A stretch of DNA of 64,000 bases from Deltaproteobacteria bacterium (GTDB lineage Bacteria; Desulfobacterota; BSN033; UBA1163), in assembly GCA_018333535.1 (NCBI GenBank), contig JAGXTA010000003.1, positions 31,417 to 95,416 on the forward strand, written 5' to 3'. The position numbers and the translations under genes were made by a program. Positions 28,247-36,196 of the stretch are shown one piece after another (position 1 is the first letter of the stretch; each line of letters starts with the position of its first letter). The notes below the pieces were generated by a model. That model searched no databases and had not been told where the DNA came from. It saw only the letters and a list, made by a program, of their open reading frames with translations.

Positions 28247-29164
28247 ATGAGCAAAATATACAAGGCGTTGGAAAAAGCGGAAAAGGAAAGGGAACGGGTG
28301 GATCATCCACCCCCCTCACGGGAGGGTCAGGAAGAAAGAAAAGGGGAATCTTATGAACTGAGGCCTGAGGTCTCAAAGACCGAGCCATGGGTTTCCGACC
28401 GGAGCCTCGTTTCCATCTTGCAACCCGGATCCCTGGCCGCGGAACAATTCAGAAAACTGAGGACTTACCTTCTTCGGGGAAAAAACTCGGAATTTCCAAA
28501 AACGGTCATGGTGACGAGCGCGACCAATGCTGAAGGAAAAACATTTGTTTCAGCAAACCTTGCCGCGGGTATTGTCCAGGACCTTCATGCCCATGCCCTG
28601 ATGGTGGACTGTGATATGCGCAGCCCCCAGCTATCACGATGGTTTGGGTTGAGTGAGGACAAAGGTCTCTCCGAATATCTCGCAGGAGATGGAAAGCTGG
28701 ACAATCTGTTGAAGAAGACCGGCGTGGAGAAGCTGAGCATCCTCTCAGGTGGAGCTGTTCGGGACAATCCCACCGAATTGATCGCATCGAAGAAGATGGA
28801 AACGCTCATCGATGAATTAAAAACACGGTATCGGGACCGGTATATCATCTTCGATTCCACTCCCCTCCTTGCCACTACCGAACCGGAAGTATTGGCCAAG
28901 TTGGTCGATGGAATCATCATCGTCATTAAGGCTGGCGTAACCCCAAGAGAGACGGTCAAACAAGCCATCGCCTCTTTGGATAAGGAAAAGATCATAGGAT
29001 TTGTCCTGAATGGTTTAGAGTTTAAATCCTCAGGACTTTCCACACGTTACTTTGGTTCAAATGGATATTATTACACATATGGCTATGGCTACGGCAAAGG
29101 AAAGTCAAATGGTGAGAGCAGATGGAAGAAAATCTTTCCTTTTGCTCGGAAAGGTGGGGGATGA
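28247..29164 (+). CDS. Tyrosine autokinase (BY-kinase/CpsD-like) of exopolysaccharide locus
   Basis: A 305-residue cytoplasmic BY-kinase. The Walker A-type motif is SATNAEGKTFVSANLA, Walker A' is ALMVDCDMRSPQLSRWFGL, and Walker B is YIIFDSTPLLA. A tyrosine-rich C-terminal tail (YYYTYGYGYGKG) is the expected autophosphorylation site. The N-terminus MSKIYKALEKAEKERE matches exosortase-associated kinases. It should partner with the GumC-type protein to control polymer export through cycles of phosphorylation. Consistent with that, it is separate from the membrane adaptor. Confidence 0.9.
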   Translation: MSKIYKALEKAEKERERVDHPPPSREGQEERKGESYELRPEVSKTEPWVSDRSLVSILQPGSLAAEQFRKLRTYLLRGKNSEFPKTVMVTSATNAEGKTFVSANLAAGIVQDLHAHALMVDCDMRSPQLSRWFGLSEDKGLSEYLAGDGKLDNLLKKTGVEKLSILSGGAVRDNPTELIASKKMETLIDELKTRYRDRYIIFDSTPLLATTEPEVLAKLVDGIIIVIKAGVTPRETVKQAIASLDKEKIIGFVLNGLEFKSSGLSTRYFGSNGYYYTYGYGYGKGKSNGESRWKKIFPFARKGGG

Positions 29165-29219
29165 GGAGCGCTGAACCGCAGCACGTGATTTCATAACTCA
29201 TAACTCCGAACTTAAAACT

Positions 29220-29714
29220 ATGAACTGGTACGTCATCCAAACGAAACCCAAGAAAGAAGAAGAGGCGACCTCCTATCTCACCACGAAAGGAGTCGATATC
29301 TTCGGCCCTAAAATTGAAGCCTATTCCCTGAGGGCAGGGAAAATGGTGAGGGAGCTGAAGCCTCTCTTCCCGGGGTATCTCTTCGGGAAGCTCAATCTGG
29401 AGCAGGACTATTCCCTGGTCAGATGGGGGAGGGGGGTTAAGAAAATCCTTGGTTTTGGTGGATATTCAATCCCCGTATCGGAAGAAGTGATTGAGATCAT
29501 CAAGAATCGAGTGGACAGCAGCGGGGTCGTAAGAAAAACGGCTCACTTTAAACCCAATGATTTGGTGAGAGTCAAATCAGGGCCCTTAAAGGATCTAATC
29601 GGGATCTTTGACCGGTGGGTTTCAGACAGTGAAAGGGTCAGAATTCTCATGAACCTTATCGGATACCAGCCGGCCATAGAAATCCATTGCTCCATGCTTG
29701 AGAAAGTAGCGTAA
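29220..29714 (+). CDS. NusG-family specialised antitermination factor (RfaH/UpxY/LoaP-like)
   Basis: A 164-residue NusG paralogue. The NGN domain (MNWYVIQTKPKKEEEATSYL, then LFPGYLFGKLNLEQDYSLVR) is followed by a KOW-like C-terminal domain (FKPNDLVRVKSGPLKDLIGIF). Housekeeping NusG is normally encoded beside rplK, so this copy inside an exopolysaccharide operon is most likely an operon-specific elongation factor helping RNA polymerase through long surface-sugar operons. The upstream gap holds AACTCATAACTC repeat words, and any ops-like recruitment site was not recognised. Confidence 0.88.
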   Translation: MNWYVIQTKPKKEEEATSYLTTKGVDIFGPKIEAYSLRAGKMVRELKPLFPGYLFGKLNLEQDYSLVRWGRGVKKILGFGGYSIPVSEEVIEIIKNRVDSSGVVRKTAHFKPNDLVRVKSGPLKDLIGIFDRWVSDSERVRILMNLIGYQPAIEIHCSMLEKVA

Positions 29715-30083
29715 AAAGCAAGTGAATAAGGTAATGAGGTAATAAGTTAATGTATGGGAAAAATTATTAAATTAATTAACGATCAACTTATTAACATATT
29801 ATACACAGCGTCATTAATCTCAAGAGAGCACGTCATTCCCGCGAAAGCGGGAATCCAGGAAAACACTGGATTCCCCCGTATCAAGTACGGGGCAGGCTTA
29901 GTCAAGCCCGGAATGACAGAAAAGGAAAAGACTTCTGTCGTTGTGTATAACCTATTAACTCGTTTATTGTAGTAAACTTTTTTCCACTCAAACGTGGCTG
30001 CCAGATCTAACATTTTTAAAATATTTTGTAGGAAATACTTCATTTCCAAAAGGGCGGGAGCCTATCCAAATGAAAGAGGGAAA
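29715..30083. other. 369-base gap with nested repeats
   Basis: No gene is supported. Outer words AATAAGGTAATGAGGTAATAAG (about 29725-29750) and inverse words CCTATTAACTCG (about 29950) enclose a palindromic element at 29832-29917. This looks like one repeat type inserted within another. The end of the gap leads to the start of the next gene with GAGGG near 30077. Confidence 0.6.
29832..29917. repeat. REP/MITE-like element, GTCATTCCCGCG ... GGAATGAC
   Basis: Outer ends GTCATTCC and GGAATGAC are perfect inverted repeats. Inside, GTCATTCCCGCGAAAGCGGG forms a hairpin, and GGAATCCAG/CTGGATTCC form another pair around the centre. Elements of this general sequence (ATTCCCGCG...CGGGAAT) are common dispersed repeats in several proteobacterial groups. 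About 86 bases, no coding capacity. Confidence 0.8.
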
Positions 30084-30806
30084 ATGAACTTTCAGAAATA
30101 TTTTTTACTTCAGACCGCTATCCTGTTGTTCCTCCTTCCTGTTTCTGTTTTCCCGGCCGATTTATCTCTATTTGCCGGAGGTGAAATCGACACGAGAGGT
30201 CAGGGGTTTTCTTACCTGGGTGTCGATATCACCCAAAAATTCACTCAAAATCTATCCCTGGCCGGAAGAATCACTCCGAATTACCTGACCTACAGATACC
30301 GGGATGGAAATCATCTCATCCGGGCGAAATCACTTGGGATATATACGGTCGTTGGACTGAAATACTCTCTGAACCAAACAACGCTCGGCATTTTTGGCGG
30401 AGCCGAATATAGAAATACCGATCTAAATCCCGATGTGAGAACGGCAGAGGTGAGGGGGAGCACTTGGGCTGGTTTGATTCAGGGAGAATTCGATACCTGG
30501 TTTGCAAGCCGGACCAATATAAACCTTTCCGCAAGCTTCAGCGGCACAGATAGCTTTTTTTATGAAAGAGGAAGAATTAAACGGCAGATCTCGAATTTTG
30601 AATTTAAGAAACCCAATACGATCAATCTTGGAATCGAACAATTTTATGGAAGGAACCCGGACTTTCGAATGGCAGGAGGGGGACTCCTGTTGGAAGTCTA
30701 TCATATTCCGAAGAAGTTATCCCTTGCCCTCAAGGGGGGCTATAAACATGATTCGACTTTTGGCAGCGGAGGCTATGGAGGGCTGGAGCTATTTGTTAGT
30801 TTTTAA
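30084..30806 (+). CDS. Predicted outer-membrane beta-barrel protein
   Basis: A 240-residue protein with a signal peptide (KYFLLQTAILLFLLPVSVFP). Amphipathic strands with alternating aromatic residues follow (GFSYLGVDITQKF, LSLAGRITPNYLTYRY, TYGGLELF-like end reading GYGGLELFVSF). ATG 30084 follows GAGGG; a GTG at 29994 would add 30 residues ahead of the signal peptide. It lies between the NusG paralogue and the cellulose-synthase-like gene. A role in secretion of the polymer is plausible from context. No family could be named. Confidence 0.75.
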   Translation: MNFQKYFLLQTAILLFLLPVSVFPADLSLFAGGEIDTRGQGFSYLGVDITQKFTQNLSLAGRITPNYLTYRYRDGNHLIRAKSLGIYTVVGLKYSLNQTTLGIFGGAEYRNTDLNPDVRTAEVRGSTWAGLIQGEFDTWFASRTNINLSASFSGTDSFFYERGRIKRQISNFEFKKPNTINLGIEQFYGRNPDFRMAGGGLLLEVYHIPKKLSLALKGGYKHDSTFGSGGYGGLELFVSF

Positions 30807-30809
30807 ATA

Positions 30810-30838
30810 GAAAAGAGGAGATGCCAATCTCTCCCTTT
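30810..30838 (+). terminator. Possible weak hairpin before the synthase gene
   Basis: GAGGAGAT, GCCA and ATCTCTCC form an imperfect stem followed by TTTTAAATTTT. The stem has one mismatch and one wobble pair, so termination, if any, would be partial. Confidence 0.35.
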
Positions 30839-30870
30839 TAAATTTTCAAATGATTGGTCCTGTCTGAAAA

Positions 30871-33039
30871 ATGATTTTATTAGGATTAAAAACATGGTGG
30901 TCCGATGTTAAAGGGACTCAGTCCTATCTCCGGTACTTCGAGAGAGAGGACCGCAGGAGACGCTTAGCCGGCCAATTCCTAACCATCATCACCATCGGTC
31001 TGGGAATTTACTACCTCGCCTGGCATGCTCAGCATATTAACTGGGAGGCAAAACTTTTTTCCTTTATCTTCTTTCTGGCAGAATTCATAGGACTTATCCT
31101 GTTTACTTTCTTTGCCTTCAACGCCTGGTTTTTAAGATATCACTCCCCCCAAGGGGTTTCTGTTGAAAAGCCTGAATCCATCGATGTCTTTATCACGGTT
31201 GCCGGCGAGCCGGTTAACATTGTTGTCGAAACCGTTCGGGCTGCCGTGAATATCGATTATCCCATCAAGAAAATATATCTCCTCGATGAAAAGGGAGATA
31301 TCGCCTATCAAAACATTGCGGAGAAATTTGGATGTGGATACTTTGCGAGGGAAGACCATAGCCATGCAAAAGCAGGGAATCTCAATTATGCCTTTGAAAG
31401 GACTCACAGCGACCTGATCCTCACCCTCGACGCCGATCAGATCCCTCAACCTCAGATCATCTCCACCCTCATCGGCTACTTCAAATTTCCCATGATCGGG
31501 TTTATCCAATCCAAGCAGGATTTCAAAGTTCCCGTTGGAGATCCATTCGGAAACACGGACCGGGTTTTTTATAATGTCATGCAGTTGGGAAAGGATATGG
31601 ATAATTCCGCCTTCTCCTGCGGGTCAGGGGTGATCTACCGAAGAAAGGCGTTAGAGGATATTGGGGGGTTCAGCACCTGGAACCTGGTGGAAGATGTCCA
31701 CACCTCAATACTCCTCCATGACCGGGGCTGGAGGTCGGTCTATCACCATTACCCCTTAAGCAAAGGCACTGCCCCTGCTGATATTTACGGGGTTTACAGA
31801 CAGCGCAGGCAGTGGGCCGCCGATTCTCTGAGGATCCTCTTTTGGGACAACCCCTTCAGACGAAAGGGCCTGACGTTCAAGCAGAAGCTCCAGTACTTTA
31901 ACCTGGGTTTTGTCTATCTCGTTTCGGCCTTTGTGATGCCTCTCTTCTTCCTGACGCCGATCTGGGCTCTTCTTACCCATCAGTTTGTCCTGATCGCTCC
32001 TGTAAAAAGTTATGTTCTCCATCGATTTCCATATTTCATCGCCATGTCACTTGCCTATGGGATTATAAATTATCCGACCCATTATATGCATGCCTTTAAA
32101 ATGTGGACAGGCCTCTTTCCTGCCTTCATTCATGCCACCTGGATCGCCATTAGGTCAAGAAAGAGAAAACCTGCTTATCGTGTGAATGTGAAGCCGGGAG
32201 GAAGGGTGAAACAGAAAAACCCATTCCTGGCCGTTCTCCCACAGCAGGGTATTATATTTCTTTCCATTTTTGCTGTTCTTTATGCATTCATCAAGGGAGT
32301 GGAGACCTGGGATTATTATCTTTTAAATGTTGTTTGGAGCACGTGGTCCATTTGGACCATGAGTGGGATTTGTCTTGCCGCCTTTAAAACCCGTCGTTGG
32401 ATAGAAGAGGTTTCTTTAAAAAACCAGAAAGAGCCCTCTTTTATTTTAAGAGCGAGGGAGCTTTTTATTACCATGATCGTGACGCTTTTCATCGCCTTTT
32501 TCTTTTTAGTTGCAGATACGTCCGCAGTGAATCAAACGCTCAGCAACTTTCGGCAAAGGGTTTTATCCATAGGAGGAGAGAAAAAAGAGGCCACGATCAT
32601 CCCCGAGAAATTCATTCCCATTCGCGATGTTCCTACGGTTTTTCCTGAGGAGAAAAGCGAACGGCCGAAAGACGAAAGTGATGTTACTGGAGAAAAAGAA
32701 GGGGCAGGGCTTAAGAAGCTAATTGAAACGCAGGCGCCGGCGGAAGAGAAAAAGGCTTCCGTTAAAGAAGATCAATGGATTGTGCAGGTAGCCGCCGTGA
32801 GGACTCAACAGGATGCCATGGCCTGGAAGGAAAAATTGATGACATCAGGCTTTCAGGCCTATTACGTATCTTCAAAGGTGAAAGAGGAAGAGTGGATTCG
32901 AGTTCGGGTGGGATTTTTTAAAGACAGGGATGAGGCTTGGAAAGCCGGAGAGGGAATAAGGGAGAAGGGCTATCTCAAAGGCCCCTTCTGGATTACCAGA
33001 ATTTCACAAAAGGAGATGGAGGTCCGGGTTGGTAAGTGA
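30871..33039 (+). CDS. BcsA-like family-2 glycosyltransferase with C-terminal SPOR domain
   Basis: A 722-residue inner-membrane polysaccharide synthase. Two N-terminal membrane segments (about 30-90) precede the GT2 domain, with LDEKGD, the DxD-type LDADQIPQP, the acceptor motif LVEDVHTS and the processive motif QRRQWA. Further membrane segments follow from about 345 to 550. After a charged linker, residues about 635-715 form a SPOR-type domain (WIVQVAAVRTQQDAMAWKEK, then EEWIRVRVGFFKDRDEAW). SPOR domains bind denuded peptidoglycan glycans, so the fusion may tether synthesis to the wall. No PilZ domain was recognised. It overlaps the next gene by 11 bases. Confidence 0.87.
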   Translation: MILLGLKTWWSDVKGTQSYLRYFEREDRRRRLAGQFLTIITIGLGIYYLAWHAQHINWEAKLFSFIFFLAEFIGLILFTFFAFNAWFLRYHSPQGVSVEKPESIDVFITVAGEPVNIVVETVRAAVNIDYPIKKIYLLDEKGDIAYQNIAEKFGCGYFAREDHSHAKAGNLNYAFERTHSDLILTLDADQIPQPQIISTLIGYFKFPMIGFIQSKQDFKVPVGDPFGNTDRVFYNVMQLGKDMDNSAFSCGSGVIYRRKALEDIGGFSTWNLVEDVHTSILLHDRGWRSVYHHYPLSKGTAPADIYGVYRQRRQWAADSLRILFWDNPFRRKGLTFKQKLQYFNLGFVYLVSAFVMPLFFLTPIWALLTHQFVLIAPVKSYVLHRFPYFIAMSLAYGIINYPTHYMHAFKMWTGLFPAFIHATWIAIRSRKRKPAYRVNVKPGGRVKQKNPFLAVLPQQGIIFLSIFAVLYAFIKGVETWDYYLLNVVWSTWSIWTMSGICLAAFKTRRWIEEVSLKNQKEPSFILRARELFITMIVTLFIAFFFLVADTSAVNQTLSNFRQRVLSIGGEKKEATIIPEKFIPIRDVPTVFPEEKSERPKDESDVTGEKEGAGLKKLIETQAPAEEKKASVKEDQWIVQVAAVRTQQDAMAWKEKLMTSGFQAYYVSSKVKEEEWIRVRVGFFKDRDEAWKAGEGIREKGYLKGPFWITRISQKEMEVRVGK

Positions 33040-33967
33040 TCTGATTGAACCACGGGTGGGCCTTTACCTTCCTGACGATGTCCATTCAGCGATGGAAGGA
33101 GCCTTTCAATACACACAGCTCCTGGGAGAAAGGGTTCAGATACTTTCCTTCTATGTCGCCTGGGGTTCCGGAAGAAGGAATCTCGATATTTCAGGGTTTC
33201 AGGAGGTCTTAAGGCGCGGATGCATCCCAATGATTACCTGGGAACCATGGCAGTGGCCCCTGGAAGATGCCCGGCCTGAAGATCAACCCGATTTTTCACT
33301 CTCAGAAATATTGAAAGGGAAATATGACGATTATATTCGGAGCTGGGCTCGTGATTTGAAGCAAATTTCAGGACCTATCTTCTTACGGCCCATGCATGAA
33401 ATGAATGGAAATTGGTATCCCTGGTGCGGAAAAGTAAACGGAAATCGACCCGAGGAATATATCGAAACCTGGCGGTATATCCGGTCCATTTTTAGAGAGG
33501 CCCAAATTTGTCAATTGATCTGGGTTTGGTCGCCCTATGCCCATTCTGTGCCGAAGGAATCGGACAATGAAGTTTGGCGATACTATCCGGGGGACAAAGA
33601 AGTCGATTGGTTGGCTTTGGATGGATATAACTGGGGTGAAACCCGGGATGGGTCAACATGGCAGAGCTTTGAAGAGATCTTTAAAGAGGGATATGAAACC
33701 TTAACCGAACTCGATTCTGAGAAACCACTCATGGTGGGAGAGGTGGGCTGTGCGGAAGATGGTGGAAACAAAGGAAAGTGGATTGAGGAAGCCTTTCAGT
33801 CATTGGGGCAACGTTTTCCGAGAATCAGGGCTTGCATATGGTTTAATGTCAATAAGGAGTGTGACTGGAGGATTGAATCTTCTCCCCGTTCTATAAAAGC
33901 TTTTAAGGAGAATATCAGGGCCTGGACTTTTTTAAATTCCAACAAAAAACTGGGGGTACTTCATTGA
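33029..33967 (+). CDS. GH26-like glycoside hydrolase (beta-mannanase-like)
   Basis: A 312-residue TIM-barrel hydrolase. The GH26 acid/base is visible as Glu124 in RPMHEMNGNWYPW, and the nucleophile as Glu238 in MVGEVGCAE. Aromatic substrate-site motifs ITWEPWQW and IWVWSPY are present. No signal peptide is seen, so it may act in the cytoplasm or be exported another way. The TTG start at 33029 is supported by GGAGG at about 33018 and overlaps the synthase end. Tight coupling suggests it trims or edits the polymer made by the upstream synthase, as BcsZ does for cellulose. The substrate is unknown. Confidence 0.83.
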   Translation: MVSDLIEPRVGLYLPDDVHSAMEGAFQYTQLLGERVQILSFYVAWGSGRRNLDISGFQEVLRRGCIPMITWEPWQWPLEDARPEDQPDFSLSEILKGKYDDYIRSWARDLKQISGPIFLRPMHEMNGNWYPWCGKVNGNRPEEYIETWRYIRSIFREAQICQLIWVWSPYAHSVPKESDNEVWRYYPGDKEVDWLALDGYNWGETRDGSTWQSFEEIFKEGYETLTELDSEKPLMVGEVGCAEDGGNKGKWIEEAFQSLGQRFPRIRACIWFNVNKECDWRIESSPRSIKAFKENIRAWTFLNSNKKLGVLH

Positions 33968-33987
33968 AACAAGAAGGAGGGGGAAAA

Positions 33988-34722
33988 ATGAAAACCTGTG
34001 CAATCAGGCATTGTTTAGTGATGGCGTTGTTTGTCATTTCATTAATAGGAGTTCTGCAGAGTCCTGCCTTTGGCCTTCAGATGACGATTGGCGGGATAGA
34101 TGATGCCGGTCAATTCGCCGGACAAGACGCCTATCTTAAATTTGTTGATTCTGACGGAAATACACTGAAGGAGATTACCAAGGCCGGCTTCCCGACCCCT
34201 TGGACCTTTGCCTCTCAGGTTTATGCCGATGCCCCTGGCGGTATATGGTATTTACAATCCGCTGGCAATATCTGGTCTTCCGACACAATTGTGGGAGACA
34301 CTTTTACAGCCCCCTATGCAGGAGTATATAGGATATCACCCGCGGACGGAGCCTTTACATACGATTCTTTTCTCTGGAGTGGGGTAGCGGACAAATGGTT
34401 GTGGGAGCTTCAGATTTATGTGGTCGAGGATGATGTTAATTACACGTTAGGGTCTAAGAATCTTTATGATCAAGGATACCTGGCTTTAGGGGCAACCCTT
34501 GGGAAGCATATAGATATAACCTTAGTTGAAGGGGAAAAGCTGGTTTTTTGGATTGCCGATGGGAGTCTCGATGGCCCTCCAAACGAACGCAACACCATTG
34601 ACAACTCCGGGAGCCTGACCTTTAATGTCGTGCTTATTCCTGAACCTTCGACCCTCATCCTTGCCGGAACCGGATTGCTTCTTCTCTTGAGGCGATACCG
34701 AAAATACATATCGGCTCATTAA
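33988..34722 (+). CDS. PEP-CTERM sorting domain protein
   Basis: A 244-residue secreted protein. It has a signal peptide (CLVMALFVISLIGVLQSPAFG) and a C-terminal PEP-CTERM signal: the Pro-Glu-Pro motif IPEPSTL, a hydrophobic helix (ILAGTGLLLLL) and the basic tail RRYRKY. Exosortase should cleave at the PEP motif. The middle part is a beta-rich domain with no family recognised. GGAGGGGG supports ATG 33988; a TTG at 33964 is less likely. No exosortase is in the window, so it must be encoded elsewhere. Overall it supports assignment of this locus to the PEP-CTERM/exopolysaccharide type. Confidence 0.92.
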   Translation: MKTCAIRHCLVMALFVISLIGVLQSPAFGLQMTIGGIDDAGQFAGQDAYLKFVDSDGNTLKEITKAGFPTPWTFASQVYADAPGGIWYLQSAGNIWSSDTIVGDTFTAPYAGVYRISPADGAFTYDSFLWSGVADKWLWELQIYVVEDDVNYTLGSKNLYDQGYLALGATLGKHIDITLVEGEKLVFWIADGSLDGPPNERNTIDNSGSLTFNVVLIPEPSTLILAGTGLLLLLRRYRKYISAH

Positions 34723-34771
34723 CCTAATTTGGTCCAGCTGCACAACAACGCTTAACTCGCCTGGAGCCCCC

Positions 34772-34948
34772 ATGAAAGACATCCTTGACCAGATGGAGGA
34801 ACATATTGCAGCGATTCGAAACCTTCAGATGAATTTTAACTTCCATTCGAAGAAACTCGAAAAATTGATGAGGGCTTTGATTGATATTCAACCGCAAAAT
34901 CAAAACGTGGATGAGGATCATACTATCCCATCACAAGGAAATAATTAA
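34772..34948 (+). CDS. Small hydrophilic helical protein, 58 residues
   Basis: The frame ATG 34772 to TAA 34946-34948 encodes a 58-residue protein beginning MKDILDQMEEHIAAIRN. The first 40 residues have a heptad-like hydrophobic pattern consistent with a short helix or coiled coil, and the tail is polar (PQNQNVDEDH). CTGGAG lies a few bases upstream, and the next gene starts 12 bases after the stop, as expected within an operon. I do not recognise a family. It could be a small partner of the following sugar transferase. Confidence 0.5.
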   Translation: MKDILDQMEEHIAAIRNLQMNFNFHSKKLEKLMRALIDIQPQNQNVDEDHTIPSQGNN

Positions 34949-34960
34949 TCACCTGAGCCT

Positions 34961-36037
34961 ATGAACATGAACGATTCCCGATCCATAGAGAAAACCATAT
35001 TGTCAAAACCCCATTTCCTTGACCGGTTACGGGTTGAGCAACGGCGAGCCGATCGATCCAAATTGCCTTTGTCAATTGTGCTTTTATCTTTTCGGGCAGG
35101 AGCGATCCCTGACAAAAAGCTCTTTAGAGAACTTTTAGAAATGCTGCAGAGAAATACACGAGAAACAGACATTAAGGGTTGGATTGATAATTGTGCCATA
35201 GGGCTTATTCTTCCAGATACAAACGAAAATGGAGTTCAATGTTTCGTTGAGAAAATCTTTAATGGAAATGGAGAACTGGCTTATTCGGTCATTAAAGGAA
35301 CCTACCCAGACGATCTTTTTCGGGAGCTGCTTAAGGAGACACAAGGTCAACCAAACCTTTTTCCTGTCGACGTTGTTGAATCCCATACTTCGCATGGCAT
35401 CCAGGATGTCCTCAAAAGAGTTATGGATATCGTAGGGTCACTCATTGGGCTAATGCTCTTTTCACCTCTCATGCTCATCACAGCTGTTGCAATAAAAATA
35501 ACCTCCCCGGGACCGATCATTTTTAAACAATTTCGTTTGGGAAAGAAAGGCCTACGGTTTCCATTCTATAAATTCAGATCCATGTACTGGAATGCGGATG
35601 ATTCGATTCACCGGGAGTACGTAAACAGTTTAATACAGGGCGACCTCAAAAAAATCAATCAGGGGGATAAGGAGACGCCCCTTTACAAGATGAAATCCGA
35701 TCCTCGGGTCACTCTTGTCGGAAAAATCATTCGTAAGACAAGCATCGACGAACTTCCACAGTTTTTCAACGTATTAAAGGGAGAGATGAGCCTGGTGGGG
35801 CCTCGTCCCCCTATCCCTTATGAAATTGAGAAATATAAACCCTGGCATCTCAGGAGGATCCTGGAAGTCAAACCCGGCATCACTGGACTCTGGCAGGTGG
35901 ATGGAAGGAGTAGGACATCGTTTGATGGTATGGTGCGTTTGGATCTGAGATATGCGCAAAATTGGTCTCTCTGGCTCGACCTGAAGATATTGCTGAAGAC
36001 GGTAAGAGCCGTCATTCGTCCCCAAGGCGCCCTCTAA
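34961..36037 (+). CDS. Initiating sugar transferase with degenerate GGDEF-like N-terminal domain
   Basis: A 358-residue protein. The C-terminal half (about 145-358) is a bacterial sugar transferase of the PglC/WcaJ type: [20 protein letters not shown] forms the membrane helix, followed by [44 protein letters not shown] and [14 protein letters not shown]. It transfers the first sugar-1-phosphate to undecaprenyl phosphate. The N-terminal 130 residues resemble a GGDEF fold ([20 protein letters not shown], then [20 protein letters not shown]) without the catalytic GGDEF signature. This head may be a dimerisation or cyclic-di-GMP sensing module. Confidence 0.88.
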   Translation: MNMNDSRSIEKTILSKPHFLDRLRVEQRRADRSKLPLSIVLLSFRAGAIPDKKLFRELLEMLQRNTRETDIKGWIDNCAIGLILPDTNENGVQCFVEKIFNGNGELAYSVIKGTYPDDLFRELLKETQGQPNLFPVDVVESHTSHGIQDVLKRVMDIVGSLIGLMLFSPLMLITAVAIKITSPGPIIFKQFRLGKKGLRFPFYKFRSMYWNADDSIHREYVNSLIQGDLKKINQGDKETPLYKMKSDPRVTLVGKIIRKTSIDELPQFFNVLKGEMSLVGPRPPIPYEIEKYKPWHLRRILEVKPGITGLWQVDGRSRTSFDGMVRLDLRYAQNWSLWLDLKILLKTVRAVIRPQGAL

Positions 36038-36057
36038 CTTCGATAGGATAAGCGGCT

Positions 36058-36186
36058 TAAGGTTAGAGATCAGAGGCAAAAAAATAGATATGTTTGAGGT
36101 TTGAGATTGAAGGCCGAAGGCAAAAGGGAAACTATTTTTCCCGCTAACCTGAAGCGTAGCGTTCCTCAAACCTCAAACAGTTAAAA
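36058..36186. repeat. Inverted repeat, GTTTGAGGTTTGAG word family
   Basis: The words GTTTGAGGTTTGAGATTG (about 36094-36111) and CCTCAAACCTCAAAC (about 36164-36178) are inverted copies. The stem is preceded by related GGTTAGAGATCAGAGG words. It fills the gap before the oxidoreductase. A strong Shine-Dalgarno AAAAGGAGG lies immediately after it. Confidence 0.65.
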
Positions 36187-36196
36187 GGAGGAAAAA

